Positions 42,111-51,224 of a DNA stretch of 64,000 nt are shown piece by piece. The first letter of the stretch is position 1, and each line of letters starts with the position of its first letter. The notes beneath the pieces are model-generated. The model saw nothing but the letters and a program-made list of their open reading frames with translations, ran no database searches and was not told where the DNA came from. The DNA is taken from the NCBI GenBank assembly GCA_964571135.1, contig CAZMZW010000006.1, forward strand, positions 62,001 to 126,000, given 5' to 3'. The stretch is from CAZMZW01 sp964571135 (GTDB lineage Bacteria; Chloroflexota; Anaerolineae; Anaerolineales; Anaerolineaceae). A program made the position numbers and the translations under genes.

Positions 42111-42910
42111 TGAAAAGCAAACCTTTTTCAAAAGCGACAAAGAACGACAAGGATGTGATCGTCAAATTTGAGAATGTCAACAAATATTTTGGTGATCTGC
42201 ATGTACTCAATGATATTAATCTTGAAGTAACCAAGAACGAAGTCCTGGTAATCATCGGCCCTTCCGGATCCGGAAAAAGCACTCTGCTGCGTTCCATTAA
42301 TCATCTTGAGAAGATCAACAGCGGCTGCATCACTGTCTTTGGCCGCATGCTGGGTTATTATGAGAAAGATGGCAAATTAGTTGAGGAAAAAGAACAGGTC
42401 ATCGCCCAGCAGCGCGCCGAAATTGGAATGGTCTTTCAGCGTTTCAATTTATTTCCTCATCTCACCTCAATTGAGAATATCATCGAGTCGCCAATTCATG
42501 TGCGGAAGACAAACCGTGATGAAGCGATTGCAGATGCAAAAAGATTGCTAAAACGGGTGGGATTGGAGGACAAGGCGGATTGTTATCCACGTCAGATATC
42601 CGGTGGTCAGCAGCAACGTATTGCCATTGCCCGCGCACTGGCAATGAAACCGGGTTTGATGCTTTTTGATGAACCCACTTCCGCCCTCGATCCGGAAATG
42701 ATCGGTGAAGTGCTGGATGTAATGAAAGAACTGGCGCAGGAGATGACCATGGTTGTAGTGACCCATGAAATCGGTTTTGCCCGGGCAACCGCGAACCGCG
42801 TCATCTTCATGGATGAGGGAAAAATCATCGAGGAAGGCAAGCCACGACAAATATTTGGATCACCGCGTCATAAACGCACCAAAGATTTTCTCAGTAAAGT
42901 GTTGGTCTAG
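42110..42910 (+). CDS. Amino-acid ABC transporter ATP-binding protein (GlnQ/HisP type)
   Basis: A 266-residue ABC ATPase with Walker A GPSGSGKSTLL near residue 46, Q-loop VFQRFNLFPH near 107, signature ISGGQQQRIAIARALA near 163, Walker B LMLFDEPTSALDPE near 182 and H-loop VVVTHEIGFA near 216. It powers the importer encoded just upstream. A 25-residue N-terminal extension rich in Lys precedes the usual start. Operon ends at the terminator at 43021-43055. Confidence 0.94.
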   Translation: MKSKPFSKATKNDKDVIVKFENVNKYFGDLHVLNDINLEVTKNEVLVIIGPSGSGKSTLLRSINHLEKINSGCITVFGRMLGYYEKDGKLVEEKEQVIAQQRAEIGMVFQRFNLFPHLTSIENIIESPIHVRKTNRDEAIADAKRLLKRVGLEDKADCYPRQISGGQQQRIAIARALAMKPGLMLFDEPTSALDPEMIGEVLDVMKELAQEMTMVVVTHEIGFARATANRVIFMDEGKIIEEGKPRQIFGSPRHKRTKDFLSKVLV

Positions 42911-43020
42911 AAAAAGAAACTGCAATAAGGTTAGGTGATTTGGTATGTCTTTATCCAGAATCATTCACCTTTGGTTAATTGGCCTATTAAATTTCTCCAG
43001 ATATGAATAAGCAAACACCT

Positions 43021-43055
43021 GGGAATGGCAACCTCTGTCATTCCCCCTTTTTTTT
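43021..43055 (+). terminator. Intrinsic terminator of the amino-acid ABC operon
   Basis: GGGAATG (43021-43027) and CATTCCC (43039-43045) pair, with a following run of eight T residues. Confidence 0.7.
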
Positions 43056-43136
43056 AACTTAATAAGATTTTTAATTCAATAATCATTAGTGCTAATTTTA
43101 TCTTTTTACCCAGCCATTTTTCCCCATTTTCTGATC

Positions 43137-43913
43137 TCATCGTCTTTTCAATATAAATAATCCATATCCAATAAAACTACGAAAATCAAGAAACGCCTGT
43201 AAAATCTTCCGATTGATAAAAGAACGCCAGAGAGTTTTATCAGACAAACCAACCACCACGGCTTTTATATAGTTGGATATACCATCCACCTGTAAATGGC
43301 TGGATAATTGGTCACGAAGTTTTATATGGTTAATGGATGAATGGATAACATCAAATCCAGCTTGCTCGTAATTATTTTTCCACCCCTCCAGGGGGAAGGT
43401 TTGAATACCCATTAAATTTTTCAGCAAATCTTCCAATTGGGACGTGGGAGTTTTCAGAAGAATCATTTCATTATCAGCCAGGATACCTTCACTTTTTAGG
43501 ACTCTGCGTATTTCTGCAAGAACAAGATTTATTTGGGAGAAAACTAGCACTGATTCAGCAATAACCACATCTGCCTGATGGTTTTGAATGGGAATCTTAT
43601 GAATATCCGCCTGGATCAATTCGATTGAATCCGAATATCCCATTTTTTGAATTCTTTTCTGAGCGGAATTAATACTGGAGGAATTTAAATCCAGTGCCAA
43701 TATTCGCTGCGGATATCTTTGTGCCAGCAGACATGCCGTGAATCCCGTTCCGCAACCAAGGTCAATCACCGTGGATTTGGGAGAGATTGGTAGGTAATTC
43801 AACAGTTGTTGTGTGGCACGAGCTCCTCCCAAGTGCTCGGTTATCCCGCTGACCGACCAGATTTTATTGGGTATGGAGGGCTTTGCTTTTTCTAAATTTC
43901 CATTTTTCATCAT
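43137..43913 (-). CDS. Class I SAM-dependent methyltransferase
   Basis: A 258-residue methyltransferase. Motif I is VIDLGCGTGFTACLLAQ near residue 48, motif II ILALDLNSSSINSAQ near 71, post-II IELIQADIHKIPI near 97 and motif III around GILADNEMILLK. It resembles Methyltransf_11/25 enzymes acting on small molecules. The C-terminal 50 residues are basic and hydrophobic, which may bind membrane lipid. GAGG precedes the ATG by 8 nt. It is isolated on its strand; the substrate is unknown. Confidence 0.8.
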   Translation of the reverse strand: MMKNGNLEKAKPSIPNKIWSVSGITEHLGGARATQQLLNYLPISPKSTVIDLGCGTGFTACLLAQRYPQRILALDLNSSSINSAQKRIQKMGYSDSIELIQADIHKIPIQNHQADVVIAESVLVFSQINLVLAEIRRVLKSEGILADNEMILLKTPTSQLEDLLKNLMGIQTFPLEGWKNNYEQAGFDVIHSSINHIKLRDQLSSHLQVDGISNYIKAVVVGLSDKTLWRSFINRKILQAFLDFRSFIGYGLFILKRR

Positions 43914-44135
43914 TTCTTTTCCTCAATTGATCTTATCTTAAAATAAGTCTAATTTTATCTTTGCTTTTTTTTATTGAACACATAACGATGTAATCGTTTT
44001 TAATTTTCAACTTGAGAACACTCACTCTAACAAAAGGAATCTACATGAAAGAGAATGTGCCGAATTAGCATATAATTGGTGTATTGATTATTTTGAATAA
44101 ATTCGTTATTAATTTAGCCATTTTTGGAGGTTAAC

Positions 44136-44576
44136 ATGATCACAGTAAAAGATATCATTAAAAATAAGGGCAGCGAAGTATATTCAATTTCACCGGATGC
44201 CACTGTGGAACAAGCATTACGCTTGATGGCTGAAAAGGAAGTTGGCGCCTTGATGGTGATGGATGGTGAAAAAATGAAGGGTATTTTTTCAGAACGGGAT
44301 TATGCCCGGCGTGGTTTCCTGATCGGCTGCTCAGAGCTTGGAAAAATCAGTCAACTGATGACCAAAACCCTTATATTTATCGGATTAGATGATACTGTGG
44401 AAGAATGCATGAATAAAATGACCGACAAGCACATCCGGCATTTACCGGTTGTGAAGGATGGCAAATTAGCGGGAATGATTTCCATTGGGGATATTGTCAA
44501 GGCAATCATCACGGACCAGAAAAATATGATCCAGAACCTGGAAGATTACATGCAGGGAAGCGGGTACGCCCGTTGA
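44136..44576 (+). CDS. Tandem CBS-domain protein
   Basis: A 146-residue protein made of two CBS domains, roughly residues 8-62 (VYSISPDATVEQALRLMAEKEVGALMVMD) and 74-130 (IFIGLDDTVEECMNKMTDKHIRHLPVV). Such pairs bind AMP, ATP or SAM and report energy state; family members often act as free regulatory units. The frame reaches back to a TTG at 44124, but the GGAGGT site sets the ATG at 44136. It lies upstream of the nusA operon but has its own message, since a promoter follows it. Confidence 0.88.
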   Translation: MITVKDIIKNKGSEVYSISPDATVEQALRLMAEKEVGALMVMDGEKMKGIFSERDYARRGFLIGCSELGKISQLMTKTLIFIGLDDTVEECMNKMTDKHIRHLPVVKDGKLAGMISIGDIVKAIITDQKNMIQNLEDYMQGSGYAR

Positions 44577-44669
44577 TGAGGTTTTTAAAAGAAACGAAAA
44601 AGTGCATAATTTTTCATAATCTGGATTAAATAATTGCAGTATTTCTACTCTGTTGCTTAACCCTAACCC

Positions 44670-44698
44670 TTGCGGGCTGACCTCAAATATGCTAGAAT
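44670..44698 (+). promoter_or_regulatory. Promoter of the nusA operon
   Basis: TTGCGG (44670-44675) and TAGAAT (44693-44698) are 17 bp apart; TGC just before the -10 box makes an extended -10. Confidence 0.6.
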
Positions 44699-44700
44699 AA

Positions 44701-44757
44701 AAGTTGTAAGTACCAACTTCGCTGACGATACCGAAAAGTGGGCGTCCCCCACTTTTC
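44701..44757 (+). promoter_or_regulatory. Two-hairpin leader of nusA
   Basis: AAGTTG / CAACTT (44701-44706 / 44714-44719) and GAAAAGTGGG / CCCACTTTTC (44733-44742 / 44748-44757) form two stems in the nusA 5' UTR. The second has a run of T only inside its 3' arm. It may be a site for self-control by NusA; that is inferred. Confidence 0.5.
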
Positions 44758-44798
44758 TGCATAATAGGCATAAAGAATAAAATTGGAGAAAAGCCGAA

Positions 44799-46679
44799 AT
44801 GAAGCAAGAATTAGTGCTCGCCTTCAACGAACTACTGGAAGATAAGCAGTTGCCAAAAGATATCATTCTGCAAGCCCTGCAGGAAGCCATGGTGCACGCC
44901 TATAAAAAATCCATCGGTAATGCCACACAGGGACAGGAAGTGACTGCTGAGATCAACCTTGAAAAGGGTGAAATGCACATCTTAGTCGAGAAAGAAATCA
45001 CCGAAGATGTTCAAAATGACAGTACTGAAGTCCTTTTAGAGGATGCTCAAAAAATCAAACCGGAAGCCATTCTGGGTGAAACCATCATGGTGGAAATCAC
45101 CTCCACTCCTAAAGATTTTGGGCGGGTGGCGGCTCAAACAGCCCGCCAGCGCATGGCAGAAAAAATCCGCGAAGCGGAGCACAAAGCTCAAATCGACTAT
45201 TACAAGAAACAACTTGGTGAGATCATCAGTGGAGTGGTTCAAGCGATCTCCCCGATTGGCCTCACCATTGGATTGGAACTCAAAGCAGAAGGCACCATGC
45301 AGCGCAAAGATGTCATCCCGCGAGAGCGTGTGAAAATCCATGACCGCGTACGTGCCCTGGTGATCGAAGTGAACGAATCTCCCAAAGGACCCCAGATCCT
45401 GCTATCCCGCACACATAAAGATTTTTTACGGCGCCTATTGGAAAATGAGGTACCGGAGATCTTCCATGGTGTGGTTGAAATCCGCGCCATTGCCCGTGAA
45501 CCTGGCCAACGAGCAAAAGTGGCTGTCTCAGCCTCACAACAGGGCATCGATCCGGTGGGAGCCTGCGTAGGCCAACGCGGGGTTCGGATTCAAAACATTG
45601 TAAGCGAATTACACAATGAGAAAATTGATGTTGTGGAATATGACCCGGATCCAACCGGTTTTATTGCCAAAGCCATCCGCCCAGCACGGGTGAGCGGCGT
45701 ATATCTCGGTGAGACCCCGCAAGGCGGTAAGGCGGCCTTGGTGGTTGTCCCGGAGGATCAACTTTCTCTGGCCATCGGACGGGATGGACAAAATGCGCGA
45801 TTAGCAGCCAAATTAACCAATTGGCGCATTGATATTAAAAGTCTCAGTGAAGCAGTCAGCGATTGGTTGAATACCATAAGCAAGGATAAAGTCCTTAGAG
45901 AAAAAATGCAGATTGAGCCGGAATTTATCGCTCAAGTGGAAGAAATAACCGCCCGTAAAGCGGAAGGCCGTGCAATTACCGCAGAAGAATATGCGATATT
46001 GGCCCAATTTGTCGACCGCCTGGAACGCAAGATCATTTCCCAGAATCAAGTTGTAAAAATTGCCAAGCAAAAGAAGCAGGAAGAAATCCTGTTATCCATT
46101 CCCTCTGCAGCTTACAAAATAGCCCTTGCTGATTGCGATTTGCCCGCGAAGATATTGGCATCCCTGTCAGATGCCGGATATACCAATGCGGGCGATTTGG
46201 CGATCGATATAAAGAATGGCAGCGAAAAAATTACAGGCTTGCCGGGTATCGGTCCAAAGACCATGGAGAAACTACAGGCATTCGTCGAAAAATTACCCGA
46301 GCTGGTTGCAAAAATTACTCCTGAACCGGAAGTTAAAGCTGCTATTCCGGAATCTTCCATTGAACCTAAAACAGATGAAGCAGGGGTTGAACCTGCTGCT
46401 GAATCCATCGTAGACGATATTCAGACAACAAAAACTGAAACCGAAGTACCTTCAGTTGAACCTGCCACAGAGCCTAGTTTTGATGATCTGTTTAAAGCCG
46501 CAGCGCTTAAGGTAGTTCAAACTTCTGAGGATGAGGAAGAAGAAGGCGAAGCAGAAGATAAGGATAAGAAAAAGAAGAAAAAGAAAAGCAAATCGCGCAT
46601 CATTACCTATGATCCCGATTTGGATATGACCATCGTGCAAAAGAAACATAAAACTGGCGATGAAGAATGGGAAGCATAA
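44799..46679 (+). CDS. nusA: Transcription termination/antitermination factor NusA with long charged tail
   Basis: A 626-residue NusA. Domains in order: N-terminal RNA-polymerase-binding domain (1-125), S1 (about 135-200, GEIISGVVQAISPIGLTIGL), KH1/KH2 (about 205-345, including VGACVGQRGVRIQNI and IGRDGQNARLAAKLTNWRIDI), then a helix-hairpin-helix segment (about 430-505, KITGLPGIGPKTMEKLQAF). A tail of some 120 residues follows, rich in Glu, Pro and Ala and ending with a KKKKKKSKS-type basic run. Typical NusA is 370-500 residues. It heads the translation cluster; rimP, usually just upstream, is absent here. GGAGAAAAG precedes the ATG. Confidence 0.95.
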   Translation: MKQELVLAFNELLEDKQLPKDIILQALQEAMVHAYKKSIGNATQGQEVTAEINLEKGEMHILVEKEITEDVQNDSTEVLLEDAQKIKPEAILGETIMVEITSTPKDFGRVAAQTARQRMAEKIREAEHKAQIDYYKKQLGEIISGVVQAISPIGLTIGLELKAEGTMQRKDVIPRERVKIHDRVRALVIEVNESPKGPQILLSRTHKDFLRRLLENEVPEIFHGVVEIRAIAREPGQRAKVAVSASQQGIDPVGACVGQRGVRIQNIVSELHNEKIDVVEYDPDPTGFIAKAIRPARVSGVYLGETPQGGKAALVVVPEDQLSLAIGRDGQNARLAAKLTNWRIDIKSLSEAVSDWLNTISKDKVLREKMQIEPEFIAQVEEITARKAEGRAITAEEYAILAQFVDRLERKIISQNQVVKIAKQKKQEEILLSIPSAAYKIALADCDLPAKILASLSDAGYTNAGDLAIDIKNGSEKITGLPGIGPKTMEKLQAFVEKLPELVAKITPEPEVKAAIPESSIEPKTDEAGVEPAAESIVDDIQTTKTETEVPSVEPATEPSFDDLFKAAALKVVQTSEDEEEEGEAEDKDKKKKKKKSKSRIITYDPDLDMTIVQKKHKTGDEEWEA

Positions 46680-46697
46680 TCTTAATTAAGAGATAAG

Positions 46698-47003
46698 GTG
46701 AGCAAAGCAATCAAAAGACCTTTAAAACATATTCCGCAGCGAACCTGTGTCGGCTGCCGTGAGGTTTTGGCCAAAAGATCGCTCATTCGGATCGTGCGCA
46801 CCTCCCAGGGTGTCAAAGTCGACCCTAGCGGTAAAATCGACGGGCGGGGAGCTTATGTACATAATAAACGATCCTGCTGGGAGCGGGCAATGAAAGGTTC
46901 ACTGGCACACGCTCTTAAAACCGAATTCAGTGAACAAGATCACACGGTGCTGCGAGAATTTTTGAACAACATTCCCTCTGAAGAACAATCCGCAGTAGAA
47001 TGA
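46698..47003 (+). CDS. ylxR: YlxR-family RNA-binding protein (RnpM-like)
   Basis: A 101-residue DUF448 protein with PQRTCVGCREVLAKRSLIRIV at residues 13-33 and DPSGKIDGRGAYVHNKRSCW near 45-64, the family hallmark. In other bacteria it binds RNase P or other RNA and sits between nusA and infB, as here. The start is a GTG at 46698, 18 nt after the nusA stop. The L7Ae-like ylxQ, often the next gene, is missing. Confidence 0.92.
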   Translation: MSKAIKRPLKHIPQRTCVGCREVLAKRSLIRIVRTSQGVKVDPSGKIDGRGAYVHNKRSCWERAMKGSLAHALKTEFSEQDHTVLREFLNNIPSEEQSAVE

Positions 47004-47153
47004 ATTCAGAGGAAGCTTTAATGCTGAAAACAAAAGTGATGATGAAACACCAGTAGACTGATCCACTCGCTCAATAGCTTGCTGCGCTTCGACGAGAAAG
47101 AAAGGTCTGTTGGTTGTGAGTGCAGGGGAAAAGAATTTTTTTGGAGGTAGGAT

Positions 47154-48938
47154 ATGAGCGAGAACATCAATAAAAAAATTGAGCTGCCAGGAAGTTTGAC
47201 CGTCCGCGACCTGGCTACTAGAGCAGAATCCAGCCCCATTCAAGTGATAAAAATATTAATGAACAACGGGGTAATGGCCAATATTAATCAGCTTATTGAT
47301 TTTGACACTGCTGCAGTGGTTCTGGCAGAAATGGGATTTGATGCCAGCCTGGAAGTGCATGAAGAAGTAAAAGAAGAAGTGGGGGAAGTGCCATTATGGC
47401 GCCGTACCATTGAAAAAGAAGATCCAAAAAACCTGGCCAGCCGACCTCCAGTTGTTACCATTCTCGGACATGTAGATCATGGCAAAACCACTTTGCTGGA
47501 TGCCATCCGTAATACCCAGGTGGCAGCCGGCGAAGCAGGCGGGATCACCCAGCACATTGGTGCATACCAGATCGAACACAAAAAACGCAAGATCACTTTC
47601 CTTGATACTCCTGGTCACGCCGCTTTTACCGCCATGCGTGCTCGTGGAGCCCAGGGAGCGGATATTGTAATTCTGGTTGTGGCGGCCAATGACGGAGTTA
47701 TGCCGCAAACCAAGGAAGCCATTGCTCACGCAAAAGCTGCCCGGGTTCCCATCATTGTCGCATTGAATAAGATTGACCTTCCGGATGCCAACCCGGATAA
47801 AGTGAAACAACAGTTGAATGACCAGGGTCTTGTTTCAGATGAATGGGATGGGGATACCATTATTGTGCCCGTTTCAGCCAAGAAAAAGACCGGCCTCGAC
47901 GATCTAATGGAAGCCATCCTGATGGTAGCCGACCAAAACAAAATATTAGCGAATCCTGACGGGGATGTTATTGGAACCGTCATTGAAGCCCAGGTGGATC
48001 ACACCAAGGGGGTAGTAGCGACATTGCTTGTTCAAAATGGAACTCTTAAGAATGGGGATGCCATTGTGGTTGGAAATGCTAGTGGAAAAATCAGGGCCAT
48101 GTTCGACTTCCTTGGCTCCCCTATTGAAACCGCCAGCCCTGCCACACCAGTACAGGTGATGGGTCTGAATGAAGTACCCGGGGCAGGTGAATTATTCAAG
48201 GTAGTTGAATCAGAACGCGCGGCTCGTGCGGTTGTCGCTGAACACAAATTGCAGGAACAAGAAAAAAATAAAACAACCCAGGCTGTTTCCCTCGAAGACC
48301 TTTTTAGCCGTTTTCAGGCTGGCGAAGTGCGTGAACTTGGTTTGGTGATCAAGGCCGACGTGCAGGGTTCTCTGGAACCGATCATCAATTCACTAAACAA
48401 TATTGATCAAGACCAGATCAAAGTGAAAGTGCTGCACCAGGAAGCCGGGAATATCAATGAAAACGATGTGATGCTGGCAGCTGCCTCAAAGGGTATCGTG
48501 ATCGGATTTAATGTGGCAGCAGATTCCAAAGCCATGCGCCTGGCGGAAACCGAAGGCGTCTCAGTACGTTTGTATGAGATCATTTACCGTTTGGTTGAAG
48601 ATATCGAGAAAGCCCTCAAAGGTATGCTCACACCTGAAAAAAAGGAGAAAATGATCGGCCGCGCAGAAGTATTGGCCATTTTTCATTTCTCAAAACTTGG
48701 TACAATTGCCGGCTGTAAAGTTACTGAAGGTGAACTACGCCGAAACGGACATATGCGTGTTTTCCGGGCTGGCACCATGATGCATGAAGGTGACTTGGCT
48801 TCACTTAAAAGAGAACAGGCAAATGTTCGTGAAGTGCGCATGGGATTTGAATGCGGTTTGAGAATTAAAAATTTCAATGATTTTCAGGTTGGAGACCAAT
48901 TGGAATGTACTATACTGGAAGAAGTGGAACAAGAATAA
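47154..48938 (+). CDS. infB: Translation initiation factor IF-2 (short form)
   Basis: A 594-residue IF-2. An IF2_N domain (residues about 15-65, TVRDLATRAESSPIQVIKIL) is followed by the GTPase domain with G1 GHVDHGKTT near 108, G3 DTPGHAAFTAMRARG near 154 and G4 NKIDLPDAN near 208, then domain II, domain III and the C2 initiator-tRNA domain (GTIAGCKVTEGELRRNGHMRV, in two parts). It lacks the long charged N-terminal extension of E. coli IF-2 (890). It brings fMet-tRNA to the 30S subunit. TTGGAGGTAGG before the ATG is an excellent site. Confidence 0.95.
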   Translation: MSENINKKIELPGSLTVRDLATRAESSPIQVIKILMNNGVMANINQLIDFDTAAVVLAEMGFDASLEVHEEVKEEVGEVPLWRRTIEKEDPKNLASRPPVVTILGHVDHGKTTLLDAIRNTQVAAGEAGGITQHIGAYQIEHKKRKITFLDTPGHAAFTAMRARGAQGADIVILVVAANDGVMPQTKEAIAHAKAARVPIIVALNKIDLPDANPDKVKQQLNDQGLVSDEWDGDTIIVPVSAKKKTGLDDLMEAILMVADQNKILANPDGDVIGTVIEAQVDHTKGVVATLLVQNGTLKNGDAIVVGNASGKIRAMFDFLGSPIETASPATPVQVMGLNEVPGAGELFKVVESERAARAVVAEHKLQEQEKNKTTQAVSLEDLFSRFQAGEVRELGLVIKADVQGSLEPIINSLNNIDQDQIKVKVLHQEAGNINENDVMLAAASKGIVIGFNVAADSKAMRLAETEGVSVRLYEIIYRLVEDIEKALKGMLTPEKKEKMIGRAEVLAIFHFSKLGTIAGCKVTEGELRRNGHMRVFRAGTMMHEGDLASLKREQANVREVRMGFECGLRIKNFNDFQVGDQLECTILEEVEQE

Positions 48939-48957
48939 TTCAAAGCGTGTGTGAATA

Positions 48958-49329
48958 ATGCCATCTCCGACACGATTAAAACGAATTGCTGACCGCGTTC
49001 AGCAGGAAATATCCGAAATGCTGGTAATGGGTGAGATCAACGATCCGCGCCTGACAGGAATTTCAATCACGGATGTGAATGTAGACCGCGAATTAACCTA
49101 TGCGGATGTGTTCGTTTCAGCTGTCGAAGGCCATGAGCGCGCCGTCGAGGTTTTACAGGGTTTGGAAAGTGCCAGTGGATTTTTACGGCGCCAGCTTTCA
49201 GACCGGATCGAACTACGCTCATTCCCGCGTCTGCGCTTCCATTGGGATCCGACTCCAGAACGCGCTGATCGCATAGAACAACTTTTAGATAAAATTCGCA
49301 CCAATGAGGTTAAAGGGAAACACAAATGA
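48958..49329 (+). CDS. rbfA: Ribosome-binding factor A
   Basis: A 123-residue KH-like protein of normal size. RLKRIADRVQQEISEML at the start, DPRLTGISITDVNVDRELTYADVFVS and the closing LRFHWDPTPERADRIEQLLDKI are characteristic. It helps mature the 5' end of 16S rRNA in 30S assembly. Starts 19 nt after infB, and its end overlaps the nrnA start by 4 nt. Confidence 0.95.
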   Translation: MPSPTRLKRIADRVQQEISEMLVMGEINDPRLTGISITDVNVDRELTYADVFVSAVEGHERAVEVLQGLESASGFLRRQLSDRIELRSFPRLRFHWDPTPERADRIEQLLDKIRTNEVKGKHK

Positions 49330-50312
49330 ATTCGCCGACTCAGGCAGATGCTGTAAACAGCATTGGTATGTTATTAAAAGAAGCATCCAGCATAATGATC
49401 GTGGCGCACATCCGACCGGATGGAGACGCCATCGGTTCTGTGGTTGGATTAGGTCTGGCTCTTCAAGCTGGCGGAAAGAAGATCCAAATGGTACTCAAAG
49501 ATCCCATTCCAGCCCGCTACCATTTCCTCAAAGGGGTCGAGTCTATCCAGCATGCACCCAAGGAAGCATATGACCTATCCATTGCTCTCGATTGTGGTGA
49601 TTTGCCGCGCCTGGGTGATTTTTTCGATGAAAAGCAACCGGATATTAGTATCGACCATCACATCACCAATGACAACTTTGCCAGAGTGAACCTGGTTTTT
49701 CCACAGGAAGTAGCCACATCTGCCATTTTGGCAGAATATCTACCTCAATGGGGTTTTCCGCTGAATGTTGATTCTGCCAGTGCGCTGTGCATGGGGCTGC
49801 TTACGGATACCAACGGTTTTCGAATTCCCTCAATCACCCCTGCTACCATGGAATTAGCAGCCCAACTCATGCGCCAGGGCGCACCTTTACCCGAAATTTA
49901 TCAAAAGTCTCTCGTCAGCCAAAGCCTTCAGACTAGTAAACTATGGGGACTTGCATTGACAAAATTGCAGATGGAAAAAGGTTTATTGTGGACCAGCATC
50001 ACCAATGAAGATCGAAAAACAGCCGGATACAGAGGACATGATGATGCGGAAATCACTAATTTCCTCACCAGCGTTGAAGGCTGCAAGGTAGCTCTATTTT
50101 TTAATGAACAGAGCACAGAAAAAGTAAAGGTAAGCTGGCGTTCCAGAAATCATATTGACGTTGCGAAATTAGCACAACATTATAACGGCGGGGGACATCC
50201 CAATGCAGCGGGTGCAGAAGTTGCACAGAACCTTGGAGAGGCCGAAGAGGAAGTCTTACGGACCACTCAGAAATTTATCTCAGGGGAAATAATTTTTAGA
50301 GAACGGGAGTAG
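49326..50312 (+). CDS. nrnA: DHH-family oligoribonuclease / pAp phosphatase
   Basis: A 328-residue DHH/DHHA1 phosphoesterase. IVAHIRPDGDAIGSVVGLG near residue 24, LDCGDLPRLG near 89, the DHH motif in SIDHHITNDNFA near 108 and GGGHPNAAGAEV near 290 are all visible. NrnA breaks down short RNA fragments and 3'-phosphoadenosine 5'-phosphate in the cytoplasm. Its ATG overlaps the rbfA stop (ACAAATGA), which is usual for this cluster. Confidence 0.93.
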   Translation: MNSPTQADAVNSIGMLLKEASSIMIVAHIRPDGDAIGSVVGLGLALQAGGKKIQMVLKDPIPARYHFLKGVESIQHAPKEAYDLSIALDCGDLPRLGDFFDEKQPDISIDHHITNDNFARVNLVFPQEVATSAILAEYLPQWGFPLNVDSASALCMGLLTDTNGFRIPSITPATMELAAQLMRQGAPLPEIYQKSLVSQSLQTSKLWGLALTKLQMEKGLLWTSITNEDRKTAGYRGHDDAEITNFLTSVEGCKVALFFNEQSTEKVKVSWRSRNHIDVAKLAQHYNGGGHPNAAGAEVAQNLGEAEEEVLRTTQKFISGEIIFRERE

Positions 50313-50315
50313 AAA

Positions 50316-51224
50316 ATGTACAATAACAGTTCCAAACCTAATGATACGATGTCTGGTGTACTGGTGGTGGATAAGCCAGTGGGTATGACTTCGCATGAAG
50401 TTGTTCAAATCATCCGCCGCGGCACCAACATCCGCCGTGCCGGCCATACCGGTACGCTTGACCCGCGCGCCTCTGGTGTGCTGGTCATCTTGATCGGACC
50501 AGCTGTACGCCTGAGTGAATATGTGTCCGCATCTGATAAACGTTATCAGGCAGTTATCCGCCTGGGTGCCAATACCGACACTTACGACAGCGATGGGAAG
50601 GTAACAAGCACAAACCCGATCGAGGTTACTGAAGAACAGTTTGAAACCGAATTGAAAAAATTCATTGGCGAAATCACCCAAACCCCTCCGCCTTATTCAG
50701 CGATTAAAATGCAGGGTCGCCCGGCTTATGAAATGGCGCGTGAAGGCGAGGAAGTGGAAATGCAGCCTCGCATCATCAACGTATACAGCCTGGATGTTCT
50801 TGAATGGGCACCTCCTGAAGTTACAGTGGATGTACACTGCTCCTCGGGTACTTATGTTCGCTCATTAGCTTTTGAACTTGGTGAAAAACTGGGCTGCGGT
50901 GCCATGCTTACCGGATTAAGGCGCACCAAGAGCGGGCGCTTTACCTTGAAGGATGCTGTTCCATTACGCAAACTGATCGAATCCTTCGACAACAACTCCT
51001 GGTACAAATTCGTTATTCCCGCGGCTGAAGCCCTGGCAGAATGGACTGCCCTTTCATTGAACAATGAACAGGTGGAAGCCATCCGCCACGGACACCGAAT
51101 TCCGGGTGAAGGCAAAGCGGGTGAAATGGTCCGCGGTATTACCGAACAAGGTGAGCTGGTAGCCCTTTTGGAATTTGATGAAGCCACCAAGGAATTTCAA
51201 CCTCGTAAAGTCTTTTTCGCCTGA
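50316..51224 (+). CDS. truB: tRNA pseudouridine(55) synthase
   Basis: A 302-residue TruB. SGVLVVDKPVGMTSHEVV near 13, AGHTGTLDPRASGVLVI near 43 with the catalytic Asp, RYQAVIRLGANTDTYDSDG near 75, and CSSGTYVRSLAFELGEKLGCGA near 172 are typical. It makes pseudouridine at position 55 of tRNA. Two more starts exist further in (M12), but the ATG at 50316 follows GGGAGTAGAAA. Its stop overlaps the ribF ATG (TGATG). Confidence 0.95.
   Translation: MYNNSSKPNDTMSGVLVVDKPVGMTSHEVVQIIRRGTNIRRAGHTGTLDPRASGVLVILIGPAVRLSEYVSASDKRYQAVIRLGANTDTYDSDGKVTSTNPIEVTEEQFETELKKFIGEITQTPPPYSAIKMQGRPAYEMAREGEEVEMQPRIINVYSLDVLEWAPPEVTVDVHCSSGTYVRSLAFELGEKLGCGAMLTGLRRTKSGRFTLKDAVPLRKLIESFDNNSWYKFVIPAAEALAEWTALSLNNEQVEAIRHGHRIPGEGKAGEMVRGITEQGELVALLEFDEATKEFQPRKVFFA

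Noticed and set aside
47022..47057. 11-codon frame upstream of infB as a leader peptide
   Set aside because: It has a modest GAGGAAG site but no terminator or alternative stems follow, so there is nothing it could control that I can see.
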